From: Theocolax elegans
Taxonomy: Eukaryota > Arthropoda > Insecta > Hymenoptera > Cerocephalidae
Assembly (NCBI GenBank): GCA_026168455.1
Contig: CM047426.1
Coordinates: 42,550,307-42,614,306, forward strand
DNA length: 64,000 nt
Direction: 5' to 3'
Below are positions 34,894 through 46,692 of this stretch, piece after piece (position 1 is the first letter of the stretch; every line of letters starts with the position of its first letter). The translations under genes were made by a program, and so were the position numbers. The notes under the pieces were generated by a model. The model saw only the letters and a list, made by a program, of their open reading frames with translations, was not told the origin of the DNA and ran no database searches.

Positions 34894-37800
34894 TTAGCCC
34901 ACTAATGTTGCTATCGCAACTCCTGTCTCCTCTTCTCTTCTGATGAGACCCAGCCTGTCCACTACGGACGTACAGAGGGTCACTACCGCGTTCCATACCT
35001 CCTGGGAGTCAAGCAGGCACGCCCCGATGCCCTCAGGGGTGAGGGGACCGCTCCAAGTGACTTGAAACTGGTCCCGTTCCTCCCTGAAACGAGGACACCA
35101 TAAGAGGACGTGTTCCACGTCTTCGTCCACCCCTGGACAAGCCGGGCACTCTGCGCTGCCGTAGACCCCTATACGAAATAGGTAGCTACGGAAGCATCCG
35201 TGCCCGGCCAGCACCTGCGTAAGCTGGAAACTGACGAAGCCGTGTTTCCTGCTCGCCCACTCCTGGATCCGCGGGATTATGCGGTAGGTCCAGCGGCCGT
35301 CCCTGGCTGAGTCCCATCTCCGCTGCCACTCCTCTACGGTCCGCAATGACCATCGGTTATGGCAGCGATTCTCTTCTACGCGTCGCCCACCCTCACGGTG
35401 TCTTTCAGCTCTCTCGGCTGCCAGGAGGTCGAAGGGGGCGGTCCCCGCGATCACCGAGAGCGCAATGTCAGATACGGTTCGGTACGCCCGGGCCACCCTT
35501 AGCGCAGCTATCCTGCAGGCTCTCTGACACGGAGCACCAAAGCTCTTGTGCCTGTTCAGGGCATCAGCCCAGATAGGAGCTCCGTATAAAATTACGGAGC
35601 TCACCACCGAGGCAAGGAGAGACCTTCGCGGTTGCTGGGGTCCCCCGATGTTGGGCATGATGCCCGCCAGCGCACGGGCCACCCTTGCCGCCTTTGAGCC
35701 CGCGTTCGCGAGATGGTGTTTGAACGACAGCCGCGCGTCTAGTGTGACCCCTAAATACTTCAAGGTTTTCACCGACCGTATCCGTTCTTTACCTACCGTG
35801 AAGGTGGCGGTCCTCTCCTTTTTTGTGCGAGAGATGAGCACCGCCTCCGTTTTTTCCCTCGCCAGACTAAGTCCGTGGTCTCTCAACCAAGTGGCGACCA
35901 CTTCTATAGAGACGTCTCCGAGATATTCGATCTCTTCGACACTCTTTGCGACCACCACTAGCGCCACGTCGTCCGCGAAAGCCACCATCGAGACACCCTC
36001 CGGAAGTTGCTGCCTAAGCAGGCCGTCATAGACAACGTTCCAGAGTAGGGGCCCAATGACCGAACCCTGCGGCACGCCTCCCGTGATGTTGTGGGAGTGC
36101 ACACCGTCGTCGGTGTCGTAGAGCAGAGTACGGTCCGTCAGGTAACTCGAGGTGACCTCCCTGAGATAGAGTGGCACTTGGAGGTGCTGCAGGGACAGCA
36201 TGATGTCGTCCCATCTGGCCGAGTTGAAGGCATTCCGGATGTCCAAGGTGATGATGGCACACATCCGCCTTGCACTCCGACCAGCATTGATGGCGTTTGT
36301 GGCTATGCCAACAACTCCGCCTACAGCATCCATGGTCGATCGACCCTTTCGGAAGCCGAACTGGTTGTCGGAGAGGTCTCCGGCCCGACCGATGGCCTCT
36401 GCAAGCCTGGCGCAGATCACCCGCTCCAGGAGCTTCCCAACTATATCCAGTAGACAGAGCGGGCGGTAAGATGATGGCTCCTCCGGGGGTTTGTTTCCCT
36501 TTGGTAGGAGTACCAGCCTCTGCGTCTTCCACTGGGCCGGGAAGCAACCTTCTCTTAGGCATGCGTTGAATGCGTCCAGGAACAAGCCCGGAGCACTCAT
36601 CGCCACTGTCTTGACGGCCAGGCCAGGTATTCCGTCAGGCCCTGGAGCTTTACGTACGGAAATACCCTTAGCGGCCATCCTCAGTTCGGCTTCACTAATG
36701 TCTGGCGACTCGGCTGCACCAATGGTGGCCATCAGGCCCGTCTCTACTGCCCTTTTCCGATGTTCTGGAAACAGGTGGCGGACGACTCCGTCCAGAAAAA
36801 CTGGGTCGGTGGGTGCAACTGCTCCCCCGGGGTTGATCTTATTCATAACCGTTTTATACGGTCTGCCCCAGGGGTCGTGGTCCACCTCCTCACAGAGCTC
36901 CCGCCAACACCTTCTCTTGGCAGTCTTGATGGCCACCTTGAGATCCCTCCGCTTTTGTTCGTATTCTGCGGAACGATCTTGGAACCGCGGTGTTCCCCTC
37001 GCTCTTTGGTGCAGCCTTCTGGCACGCAGGCACTCACGTCTCTTTTCTGCGATGTCCTCACTCCACCAGATTATCGGTGGGCGGCCGCGAGGGTTAAACT
37101 TCACGGCCATAGAGGCATCGCAAGCCGCTGTTAGGGCATTCGTGAGGCCTCGTGCTTTTTCTTCGGCGGTTCCCTCCACTTTTTCCCCCTCAAGGGAGCA
37201 GAGGAACGTCTCACGATCAAACGTGGCTGGTGCCCATCTCTCTCTTGCTCCTCTTCCTGCTCTCTTTGTCCTCCCGCTGGTCAGCTGGAGCTGGTACACG
37301 AGTGCTTGGTGGTCACTACCCGTGTAGCGATCGCTAACTTTCCAGACGAGTCCCCCTCCCCCCATCAATCTTGGATCGACGAAGGTGAGGTCGACTATGG
37401 ACGACTTGCCGGCTTTGGTGAAAGTCGGGGTTGTCCCTGTGTTAGCGATCTCCAGCCCCAGTAGAGCGAACGCCTCGAGAAGTGCGCGACCACGCGCGTT
37501 GGTCTTGGCGCTGCCCCAGTCCGTCGCCCAAGCATTAAAGTCCCCACCGATTGCGACCGGTAGCCGTGAGGACCGAGCACTGGTGACGACTGCATCCAGA
37601 GATCTCGCAAAGTCCTCGGTGGAATCGCTGGGCGGGAAGTAGCAGCTGTACATGCGTACCCCCGCCACCTCCACCCAGGTGAAGCTGGGAAGGGGGGCGA
37701 CCATCTTTCTGGAGATGTGTATATTTCCACATACCCAGATGGCCGCCTTGCCCGTGGCATCCCTTACCCAGTTCGACTTCTCGAGATCCCGGAACTCCTC

Positions 37801-37902
37801 GCTGATGATCGCTACGTCCGCTCTCTCCTCTCTGACCAGCTAGGACAGCAGGTCCTGGGCCACAGCGCAGTGGTTGAGGTTTATTTGGAGCACCTTAATC
37901 AT
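34894..37902 (-). pseudogene. LINE ORF2: endonuclease, reverse transcriptase, C-terminal zinc motif
   Basis: The reading frame starts at the ATG at 37900-37902 ([12 protein letters not shown], the usual R1-type endonuclease start) and runs 1,002 codons, broken by one TAG at 37840-37842. Past the stop it is open for 936 codons from an internal Met at 37704. APE endonuclease: AIGGDFNAW (about 37,540) and GSDHQALVY. RT: DIRNAFNSARW (motif A), GVPQGSVIGPLLWNVVYDG (B) and AFADDVALVV (C, about 35,970). C-terminus: CPACPGVDEDVEHVLLWCP, the CCHC motif typical of R1 and Jockey ORF2. The product makes a target nick and primes reverse transcription there. Plus-strand frames across it are shadows. Confidence 0.9.
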
Positions 37903-39382
37903 TTTTGATGTGTGCTCCTTCCTCATGCGAGGTCTTGGCTTTGGCCTCGCAGTCCACTGCTTTGTGGCCCTCTTGGCCGCACCGATAGCATTGCGCTGAC
38001 CGGTCGACTGCGCTCTTGCACTCCCTCGCGATGTGTCCCGATTCGTGGCATCGGTAGCAGCGCGAGGATACCTCTCGCAGTCGAACTCTGCAATTGACCC
38101 ATCCGATCCGGAGCTTCCCGTCTTGCAGCAGTTTTTTGGCTGCTACTGCCGGAAGCTGGATGGTCGCAGCTAGGGTGCCACTGTAGGATCCCCTGGTTTT
38201 AATATTATCCGAGGATACCACATTTGGCCCGATCTTTGCCGCAATCGCTGCGGCCACCTCCGTTGTTGTCGTGGACTCGTCCATGTCCCTGATGGTGATG
38301 GACACTTTGTGAGTCAGCAGCTGGACCTCTGCTGACCCACTCAGTGTGAACGAGACCACTGTCCTCAGCTCCGCCGTTTCCGTTCCGGGTCGCCCCAGTT
38401 CGAGGAGGAGCTCTCCAGCCCTGGTGCGCCTGATACGCGTGACCCGTTCTCCTAGTGCCTTTAGCTCCGGTGCAGCCTTGACCTTCCGGAGAATGTCAGC
38501 GTAGGAAGAGCCCCCGCTAGGTGCCTTGATCTTGATGACATCTGGGCGTGGGGGTCTTACTCCGGCCTTAGGCTCTGCCGTGCCTTTGGCCGGTTTGCTG
38601 GCACGTTTCTGCTGCTCACGCTGCTTCGGCTGGCTGTTCTTCATCTTCTTCTTCTTCTTGCCCTTCTTCACTACTGTGACCCAGTCAGGGACTTTTGACT
38701 GGTTCCCACTCGTCTTAGGAACGGATGGCGAAGCATCTGCTGGCCCATTTTTGTTATTGGGCTGCTTCGACCCCTTCTTCCTTTTCTCCGGGGGTTGCTG
38801 AGGTGGTGAGGGCTTTTCCCTTTCCACCGGCCTCTTTTGACGCTCTTCAGCGCGGAAGATGGGCGACGTTTGGCACGTTCCATCCCTACGCGCATCTACC
38901 ATTTTAATTTTCGGCGCTGTCGAACACACAGCACTGTTCACCCGCGCGTATTCATTGAGAGCTCTGCTGGTTGCTCTCGCCATACTCTTTAGCTCTTTGT
39001 GGATGTTGTTCTTATTAAGAACAAACTCCACCAGGGTATCTACCTTCTCACGCAGACGGAGAAAAGCTCTGTCAGCGTCACTCGACATCCCAGTCGAGGG
39101 CAGGTCACACGTAGCATTAGATGCTACAGAGGCCGAGTGACCAACCTCCGCAGCATTTACCATTTTGACGGTGTGAGTTTGGTCCCCCCCAAAATCCTTG
39201 GGACCAGCACTGACCACCGGGGCTTTCACCCGATCGGAATCAGTGGCGGGATTTGACAGGATTGCCATGCCCGCTTGGGGTAGTGTTGTTTTCAGCTCAC
39301 TATCCATACTTGGTTTTATTTCGGGGTGCCTTCCCCTATCTGGTTTTGGTTCGCCCCGAATATTTGATTTTTTCGGTACCAT
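37895..39382 (-). CDS. LINE ORF1, Gag-like RNA-binding protein
   Basis: 495 aa, intact. It has a charged N-terminus, a short helical segment ([18 protein letters not shown]), a long Lys-rich central region ([20 protein letters not shown]), and a conserved domain preceding two zinc knuckles: [14 protein letters not shown] and [14 protein letters not shown] (about 37,940-38,060). This is the standard ORF1 layout of R1-clade LINEs, binding the element RNA. Its stop codon overlaps the ORF2 start in ATGATTAA, pointing to termination-reinitiation. Confidence 0.9.
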   Translation of the reverse strand: MVPKKSNIRGEPKPDRGRHPEIKPSMDSELKTTLPQAGMAILSNPATDSDRVKAPVVSAGPKDFGGDQTHTVKMVNAAEVGHSASVASNATCDLPSTGMSSDADRAFLRLREKVDTLVEFVLNKNNIHKELKSMARATSRALNEYARVNSAVCSTAPKIKMVDARRDGTCQTSPIFRAEERQKRPVEREKPSPPQQPPEKRKKGSKQPNNKNGPADASPSVPKTSGNQSKVPDWVTVVKKGKKKKKMKNSQPKQREQQKRASKPAKGTAEPKAGVRPPRPDVIKIKAPSGGSSYADILRKVKAAPELKALGERVTRIRRTRAGELLLELGRPGTETAELRTVVSFTLSGSAEVQLLTHKVSITIRDMDESTTTTEVAAAIAAKIGPNVVSSDNIKTRGSYSGTLAATIQLPAVAAKKLLQDGKLRIGWVNCRVRLREVSSRCYRCHESGHIARECKSAVDRSAQCYRCGQEGHKAVDCEAKAKTSHEEGAHIKND

Positions 39383-39464
39383 CCATATCTGGAAAGCATT
39401 CCCCTATCCACCACCTGGGGAGGCGCCACGATGCGGGACCAGCAAACCCGGCACGGGTGTGCGT
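39383..39464 (-). other. LINE 5' UTR
   Basis: About 80 bp between the (GT)n tract and the ORF1 start. The boundary with the microsatellite (near GGGTGTGCGTGTGC) cannot be fixed to the base. Confidence 0.55.
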
Positions 39465-39468
39465 GTGC

Positions 39469-39543
<75 letters not shown>

Positions 39544-39568
39544 TGTGTGCGCGCGCGTGTGTGTGAGT

Positions 39569-39615
<47 letters not shown>

Positions 39616-39642
39616 TGTGTGTGTGTGAGTGTGTGTGTGTGA
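39465..39642. repeat. (GT)n tract flanking the LINE 5' end
   Basis: About 178 bp of GT repeat with GTGAGT and GCGC variants. The Val/Cys and His/Thr frames across it on both strands are not genes. Confidence 0.95.
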
Positions 39643-42320
39643 ACATACACTTTTCCAAATATCCATATGTGATATATACAATGGGTTAAAAATTAAATAC
39701 ATTAATTGTTGCATTTTTAAGATAATTCTATTATAAATAGTAATGGAAAAAGAAAATTCAAAATTTAACAGTTACAAAATTAATACAAAAATTTATTTAT
39801 TTAAGAAGAAAGTTTTATTACTCTTAAAGTACAAAATATTAATGACATAGAACTTTTAGCGATGATCCTTCGTCATTGAATAAATTTATTTTAGGAGGTA
39901 AAGTTTTATTTAGATCCGCTTAAAATACTCCAAAATTTTAATAAGTTTTTACTAAATACTACAATTAAGTACATGCACTTTACTATTTTTGGTAAGTTAA
40001 TTTTTTATTAACATTTATAATTATTAAAATAAAATTTAAGCTTTATAAGAATTCATATAGTTTAAAATTTACAGTCAATAACATTTAATATGTTTCTATT
40101 ATTTTTATTATTTTTATTCTGATTTCATTACACTAAAGTTTGGTAAAAACTTTTATTTATAAATTATAATCGTATTAAAAAAAAAATTAAATTTTTGGTA
40201 TAAAACCAAAACATTATAGCAATACCTCCAAGGTGTTGTGTGAAACTGTTTAATTTTTTAGGCGATATAAATAGTTTGCCGCCGTTCGGTATAAGATTTC
40301 AGGGTTCTAATATATGCCGCTGTGTATAAAAATTTTTCACACCCCTTATATGGGCATACATATATATATGTATATATATATATGATTCCAGAGTCCATAG
40401 TACATACATAGATACATATATATATATATATACTAGGGGGGCTTCGCCCCCCTGCGCGCTTCGCGCGCCAACCCCCTATTTTTAATTTCGAAAAAGGTTT
40501 TTCGTAATTAATTTATTTAAAATAATGTTTTAAATTGTATTATTTTTTCACTATCATGGACACCTTAAAAATTAAACAGATTCACACAACACCTTGGAGG
40601 TATTGCTATAGTTATTATAATTTATAAATAAAAGTTTACCAAAATTTAGTACAATGAAATCAGAATAAAAATAATAAAAAAAATAGAGACATATTAAATG
40701 TTAACTGTAAATTTTAAACTATATGAATTCTCATAAAGCTTACATTTATATTTTAATAATTATAAATGTTAATGAAAAATTAACTTACCAAAAATAGTAA
40801 AGTACATATACTTACTAAATTGTAGTATTTTAGTTAACAACTTATTAAAATTTTGGATTATTTTAAACGGTTATAAATAAAACTTCAACTCCTAAAATTA
40901 ATTTATTTAATGACGAACGATCATCGCCAAAAGTTCTATGTCATTAATATTTTGTACTTTTAGAGTAATAAAACTTTCTTCTTAATTAAATTAATTTTTG
41001 TATTAGTTTTAAAGAATTATTTATAAAATTTTAGCGCTATATAAATAAAAACCTGTTTCTTCCATTTCTCCCGTGATTCGTAATTTGCACCCTCTTTCAA
41101 AATTTGCGTTTTAATCCATAATTATATCCAATTTATTTTTACTATGCAGAGCCCAAATATTTATTTTGATTATTATAAACAAATTCATTTCTTAAATATC
41201 CTTCTGTTTCTAATAAATACATACTTGTTTATTAAAATATTGTGTTATATAATATAAATTATCTACACACTATATATCCATACAATTTTGAAATATTAAT
41301 TTAAAAATATTTAAATTAAATGCTCCTAAATTAATAGTTTTCGAAAAACTTTTGAAATGTAATTCGTATTTTATATTGCCACTGTTAAAATTTGAATTTT
41401 CTTTTGCCATTACTATTTATAATAGAATTATCTTAAAAACGCAATAATTAATGTATTCAATTTTTAATTTATTTTATATTTCACATATAGATATTTGGAA
41501 AAGTGTATTTTAAACGGTTATAAATAAAACTTCAACTCCTAAAATTAATTTATTTAATGACGAACGATCATCGCCAAAAGTTCTATGTCATTAATATTTT
41601 GTACTTTTAGAGTAATAAAACTTTCTTCTTAATTAAATTAATTTTTGTATTAGTTTTAAAGAATTATTTATAAAATTTTAGCGCTATATAAATAAAAACC
41701 TGTTTCTTCCATTTCTCCCGTGATTCGTAATTTGCACCCTCTTTCAAAATTTGCGTTTTAATCCATAATTATATCCAATTTATTTTTACTATGCAGAGCC
41801 CAAATATTTATTTTGATTATTATAAACAAATTCATTTCTTAAATATCCTTCTGTTTCTAATAAATACATACTTGTTTATTTAAAATATTGTGTTATATAA
41901 ATATAAATTATCTACACACTTATATATCCATACAATTTTGAAATATTAATTTAAAAATATTTAAATTAAATGCTCCTAAATTAATAGTTTTCGAAAAACT
42001 TTTGAAATGTAATTCGTATTTTATATTGCCACTGTTAAAATTTGAATTTTCTTTTGCCATTACTATTTATAATAGAATTATCTTAAAAACGCAATAATTA
42101 ATGTATTCAATTTTTAATTTATTTTATATTTCACATATAGATATTTGGAAAAGTGTATGTTATACTGTGTAATATTTATTTCATCTTCAAATAATTTTGC
42201 ATCTGTATTTAAATCATTACATTGAATTTTAGATCCGTTATTATTATTGAGTATATGTTTAAAAATTTTATGAGTTTTATCAAGAATGAGTAAACAAATA
42301 CACATTCTTTCATGTTATGT
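39643..42320. mobile_element. Large foldback element, family 4, with internal duplication
   Basis: The left arm 39643-40260 is inverted relative to 40560-41500 (for example ACACTTTTCCAAATATC against GATATTTGGAAAAGTGT). About 645 bp of the right arm (from 40861) is repeated directly from 41506. The centre contains two GC-rich hairpins near 40,434-40,480. No transposase frame. Further copies: 43000-43880, 44563-45440 and inverted 46686-47640. Confidence 0.75.
40434..40482. other. Double TTCG-loop hairpin
   Basis: GGGGGGCTTCGCCCCCC is followed by GCGCGCTTCGCGCGC, two perfect stems with TTCG loops in otherwise AT-rich DNA. Read on the minus strand, the stem GGGGGGCGAAGCCCCCC ends directly in TAGTA, giving CTAGT at the junction. 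That is reminiscent of a Helitron 3' end, though Helitrons normally have a spacer of about 10 nt. Confidence 0.5.
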
Positions 42321-42460
42321 TCACAACTTTTTTTTTGCGCACGGAAAAAATACATATATTATGTATTCTTGAAAAAACAATTTTAAAATATATATATTAT
42401 ATAAATATTCCGCCGCACGCACACACACCCACATACATACATACATATATATACACATAT
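42321..42460. repeat. AT and CA microsatellite spacer
   Basis: Short AT and CACACA runs between the family 4 copy and the next family 1 half copy. The same family 4 to CA-repeat to family 1 order occurs at 43,880-44,023. Confidence 0.6.
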
Positions 42461-45400
42461 ATGGGCTATTTCACGTCAAGTGGTACGATGAAAATTTTAA
42501 ATCACTCCAAAATTTGAGAACAGGCTGGAAACATCTTCCAGAACATACAAAAAAAATTTAAGTGTTAAAAATAATTTGCTTAAGAGTTATTCGACCATGA
42601 AAAGTGGATATTTTTCAATTTTTTAGAAAAATTTCTATTTTTAAAGCCATTTATCTCAAAATCTGTTGATTTTTTTGAAAAAAACATAACAAACAACTTT
42701 TGTTTAAATTAATCTTTAGAACTTATCTACCCTGGTTACATATCTTACTTTTAAAATCTCGAAGAGATAGAATACCCGGACATATTGAATATCAAAAAAA
42801 AGGCTACCACACCATAATCGATTTTAATCTAACACCTCTCAAAAGTTCACATTTTTCGCGAGCTTTCGAATGGCTTGGGTTAGCTTATTCTTGGCTTATT
42901 ATTGGACAAGACCGCTGTTGTAAGTTATGCCTCATAAACCTCATAAAATCACTAATTTTCACGTATTTTAGGACATAACTTACACAAAAGGTGTATATAT
43001 ATAATTGTAGTATTTAGTAAAAACCTATTAAAATTTTATATTATTTTAAACAGCTCTAAATAGAACTTTACCACCTAAAATTAATTTAAGTCATCGCCAA
43101 GAGTTCTATATGTCATTAATATTTTGTACTTTTAGAGTAATCAAACTTTCTTCTTAATTAAATTAATTTTTGTATTAGTTTTAAAGAATTATTTATAACA
43201 TTTTAGCGGTATATAAATAAAAACCTGTTTCTTCCATTTCTCCCGTAATTCGTAATTTGCACCCTCTTTCAAAATTTGCGTTTTAATCCATAATTATATC
43301 CAATTTATTTTTCCCTTTAGTTACAGAGCCCATATATTTATTTTAATTATTATAAACAAAGGCATTCCTTAAATAACCTTTTGTTTCTAATAAATACATA
43401 CTTGTTTATTTAAAATATTGTGTTATATAAATATAAATTATCTACACACTTATATATCCATACAATTTTTAAATTTTGATTTGAATAATATTTAAATTAA
43501 ATACTACTAAAATAATAATTTTCGAAAAACTTTTGAAATGTAATTCGTATTTTATATTGCCACTGTTAAAATTTGAATTTTCTTTTGCCATTACTGTTTA
43601 TAATAGAATTATCTTAAAAACGCAATAATTAATGTATTCAATTTTTAATTTATTGTATATTTCACATATAGATATTTGGAAAAGTTTATGTTATACTTGA
43701 TTAATATTTATTTTATCTTTGAAAAATTGTGCATATTTTTAAAAACATTACATTAAATTTTAGGTCCGTTTTTATTTTATGAGTTTTATCAGGAATAAGT
43801 AAACTAATACACATTCTTTCAAGTTATATTCACAACTTCTTTTTGCGCACGGAAAAAATACATATATTATCTATTCTTGAAAAAACAAATAACACGTACA
43901 CACACACGCACACACACACACACACACACTCACACACACACTCACACACGCACGCACGCACGCACGCACATACACGCCGCACGCACACACACCACATACT
44001 ACATACATATATATACACATATATGGGCTATTTCACGTCAAGTGGTACGATGAAAATTTTAAATCACTCCAAAATTTGAGAACAGGCTGGAAACATCTTC
44101 CAGAACATACAAAAAAATTTAAGTGTTAAAAATAATTTGCTTAAGAGTTATTCGACCATGAAAAGTGGATATTTTTCAATTTTTTAGAAAAATTTCTATT
44201 TTTAAAGCCATTTATCTCAAAATCTGTTGATTTTTTTGAAAAAAACATAACAAACAACTTTTGTTTAAATTAATCTTTAGAACTTATCTACCCTGGTTAC
44301 ATATCTTACTTTTAAAATCTCGAAGAGATAGAATACCCGGACATATTGAATATCAAAAAAAGGCTACCACACCATAATCGATTTTAATCTAACACCTCTC
44401 AAAAGTTCACATTTTTCGCGAGCTTTCGAATGGCTTGGGTTAGCTTATTCTTGGCTTATTATTGGACAAGACCGCTGTTGTAAGTTATGCCTCATAAACC
44501 TCATAAAATCACTAATTTTCACGTATTTTAGGACATAACTTACACAAAAGGTGTATATATATAATTGTAGTATTTAGTAAAAACCTATTAAAATTTTATA
44601 TTATTTTAAACAGCTCTAAATAGAACTTTACCACCTAAAATTAATTTAAGTCATCGCCAAGAGTTCTATATGTCATTAATATTTTGTACTTTTAGAGTAA
44701 TCAAACTTTCTTCTTAATTAAATTAATTTTTGTATTAGTTTTAAAGAATTATTTATAACATTTTAGCGGTATATAAATAAAAACCTGTTTCTTCCATTTC
44801 TCCCGTAATTCGTAATTTGCACCCTCTTTCAAAATTTGCGTTTTAATCCATAATTATATCCAATTTATTTTTCCCTTTAGTTACAGAGCCCATATATTTA
44901 TTTTAATTATTATAAACAAAGGCATTCCTTAAATAACCTTTTGTTTCTAATAAATACATACTTGTTTATTTAAAATATTGTGTTATATAAATATAAATTA
45001 TCTACACACTTATATATCCATACAATTTTTAAATTTTGATTTGAATAATATTTAAATTAAATACTACTAAAATAATAATTTTCGAAAAACTTTTGAAATG
45101 TAATTCGTATTTTATATTGCCACTGTTAAAATTTGAATTTTCTTTTGCCATTACTGTTTATAATAGAATTATCTTAAAAACGCAATAATTAATGTATTCA
45201 ATTTTTAATTTATTGTATATTTCACATATAGATATTTGGAAAAGTTTATGTTATACTTGATTAATATTTATTTTATCTTTGAAAAATTGTGCATATTTTT
45301 AAAAACATTACATTAAATTTTAGGTCCGTTTTTATTTTATGAGTTTTATCAGGAATAAGTAAACTAATACACATTCTTTCAAGTTATATTCACAACTTCT

Positions 45401-45530
45401 TTTTGCGCACGGAAAAAATACATATATTATCTATTCTTGAAAAAACAAATAACACGTACACACACACGCACACACACACACACACACACTCACACACACA
45501 CTCACACACGCACGCACGCACGCACGCACA
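42461..45530. repeat. Tandem duplication, about 1,562-bp unit
   Basis: Each unit is a family 1 half copy (42461-43000 and 44024-44562), a family 4 arm (to 43880 and 45440) and a (CA)n tract. The two units are almost identical, with small indels only (for example one extra A near 42,555 and one near 42,790). The duplication is recent, or it is an assembly artefact. Confidence 0.85.
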
Positions 45531-45584
45531 TACACACACGCACGCACGCACGCACGCACGCACGCTCGCGCATACACACACACT
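45441..45584. repeat. (AC)n tract, candidate unfilled LINE target
   Basis: AC/GCAC repeat between a family 4 arm and the (TA)n of a CGG cassette. It is the inverted counterpart of the two (GT)n flanks of the LINE at 34669-34720 and 39465-39642, without the LINE. Confidence 0.75.
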
Positions 45585-45694
45585 TATATATATGACATAT
45601 ATATATGACATATATATATAACATATATATATAACATATATATGACATATATATATAAAACATATATATATATGTTGAATTCTGAATTCTTAGA

Positions 45695-45753
<59 letters not shown>

Positions 45754-45862
45754 AATATTTATATATTATAGAGAGATATATATATATAACATATATATAT
45801 AACATATATATGACATATATATATAAAACATATATATATATGTTGAATTCTGAATTCTTAGA

Positions 45863-45897
<35 letters not shown>

Positions 45898-45930
45898 AAT
45901 ATTTATATATTATAGAGAGATATATATATG
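45585..45930 (+). repeat. (TA)n-(CGG)n cassettes, copies 2 and 3
   Basis: Two successive cassettes: (TA)n, GTTGAATTCTGAATTC, TTAGACA, (CGG)n (45697-45752, then 45865-45896), GAAATATTTATATATTATAG, AGAGATATATA. The polyalanine frames here reflect the triplet repeat, not a protein. Confidence 0.88.
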
Positions 45931-46650
45931 GGGTATTCCACGTGAAGTGGTCCGATCAAAATTTTAAAATGAATAAAATTTTGGGTACACATTCCAAATG
46001 TTTTTCAGAATAAAGAAAAAAATTTTTAGGTACTGGAATCTTATTTTGGTTATTCTAACCTCAAAAAGTGGATTTTTCCAAGTTTTTTTCAATACCAGCT
46101 GGGTTTACCAATATTTAACTCAAAATCTATCAATTTTTACTATAGAACATTATATGTAACATTCGTTGCTAATTGTGTCTGGAATTTATTCTTCTGGGTT
46201 AGAATTTATAATTTCAAAGTGAATGTTATATAAACTACATGTCAATATTCAACTTGAAAAAAGTGCAAGGCCGCCACAATTGTTTTTTTTATACAAAAAT
46301 CTAAAAGAAAGCTTGGAGCAACACCTTTCAAATAGTCTGTAGCATTTTTATGGCCTTCAGTTCTGTAAAAAGTTATGATAATTTAAAAAACACGAAATTT
46401 TTTTTAAAATTTAAATGGGAATTATCATGTCGTTTTTTGTGAATTTTTTTTCTTTCTTTAAATTATAATAACTTTTTACAGAACTGAAGGCCATAAAAAT
46501 GCTACAGACTATTTGAAAGGTATTGCTCCAAGCTTTCTTTCAAACTTTTGGATAAAAAATCAATTGTAGCGCACTTACACTTTTTTTAAGTTGAATATTG
46601 GCATGTATTTTATATAACATTTACATTGAAATTAGAAATTCTAATCCAGA
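45931..46650. mobile_element. Foldback element, family 3, right end truncated
   Basis: The terminus GGGTATTCCACGTGAAGTGG resembles family 1 and family 2 ends. Arms of about 330 bp meet near 46,420 (TTCAGTTCTGTAAAAAGTTAT against its complement). The right arm stops at a (GT)n tract at 46651, so its outer end is missing. Non-coding. Confidence 0.78.
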
Positions 46651-46692
46651 AGTGTGTGTGTGTGTGTGTGTGTATGTGTGTGCGTGTGTGTG
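46651..46692. repeat. (GT)n microsatellite
   Basis: Interrupts the family 3 right arm and leads into an inverted family 4 arm, the same (GT)n to family 4 junction as at 39642. Confidence 0.85.

Larger units (their letters stand above)
34721..39464 (-). mobile_element. R1-clade LINE inserted in (GT)n
   Basis: About 4.7 kb on the minus strand: short 5' UTR, ORF1 with zinc knuckles, ORF2 with APE-type endonuclease and RT, short 3' UTR and a poly(A) tail of about 52 (34721-34772). Both flanks are (GT)n on the plus strand, i.e. (AC)n on the element strand. This recalls the microsatellite-targeting Waldo and Mino groups of the R1 clade. It appears full length apart from one nonsense codon in ORF2. 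Confidence 0.88.

Noticed and set aside
36026..36562. Separate minus-strand 178-codon protein
   Set aside because: Out-of-frame reading of the RT region of ORF2.
35346..37908. Plus-strand frames up to 278 codons
   Set aside because: Antisense shadows of the GC-rich LINE ORF2; no domain.
39253..39714. Val/Cys and His/Thr repeat proteins
   Set aside because: Frames through a GT microsatellite on both strands.
45642..46013. Polyalanine proteins
   Set aside because: Translations of (CGG)n and (TA)n repeats; no conserved flanks or codon bias of a gene.
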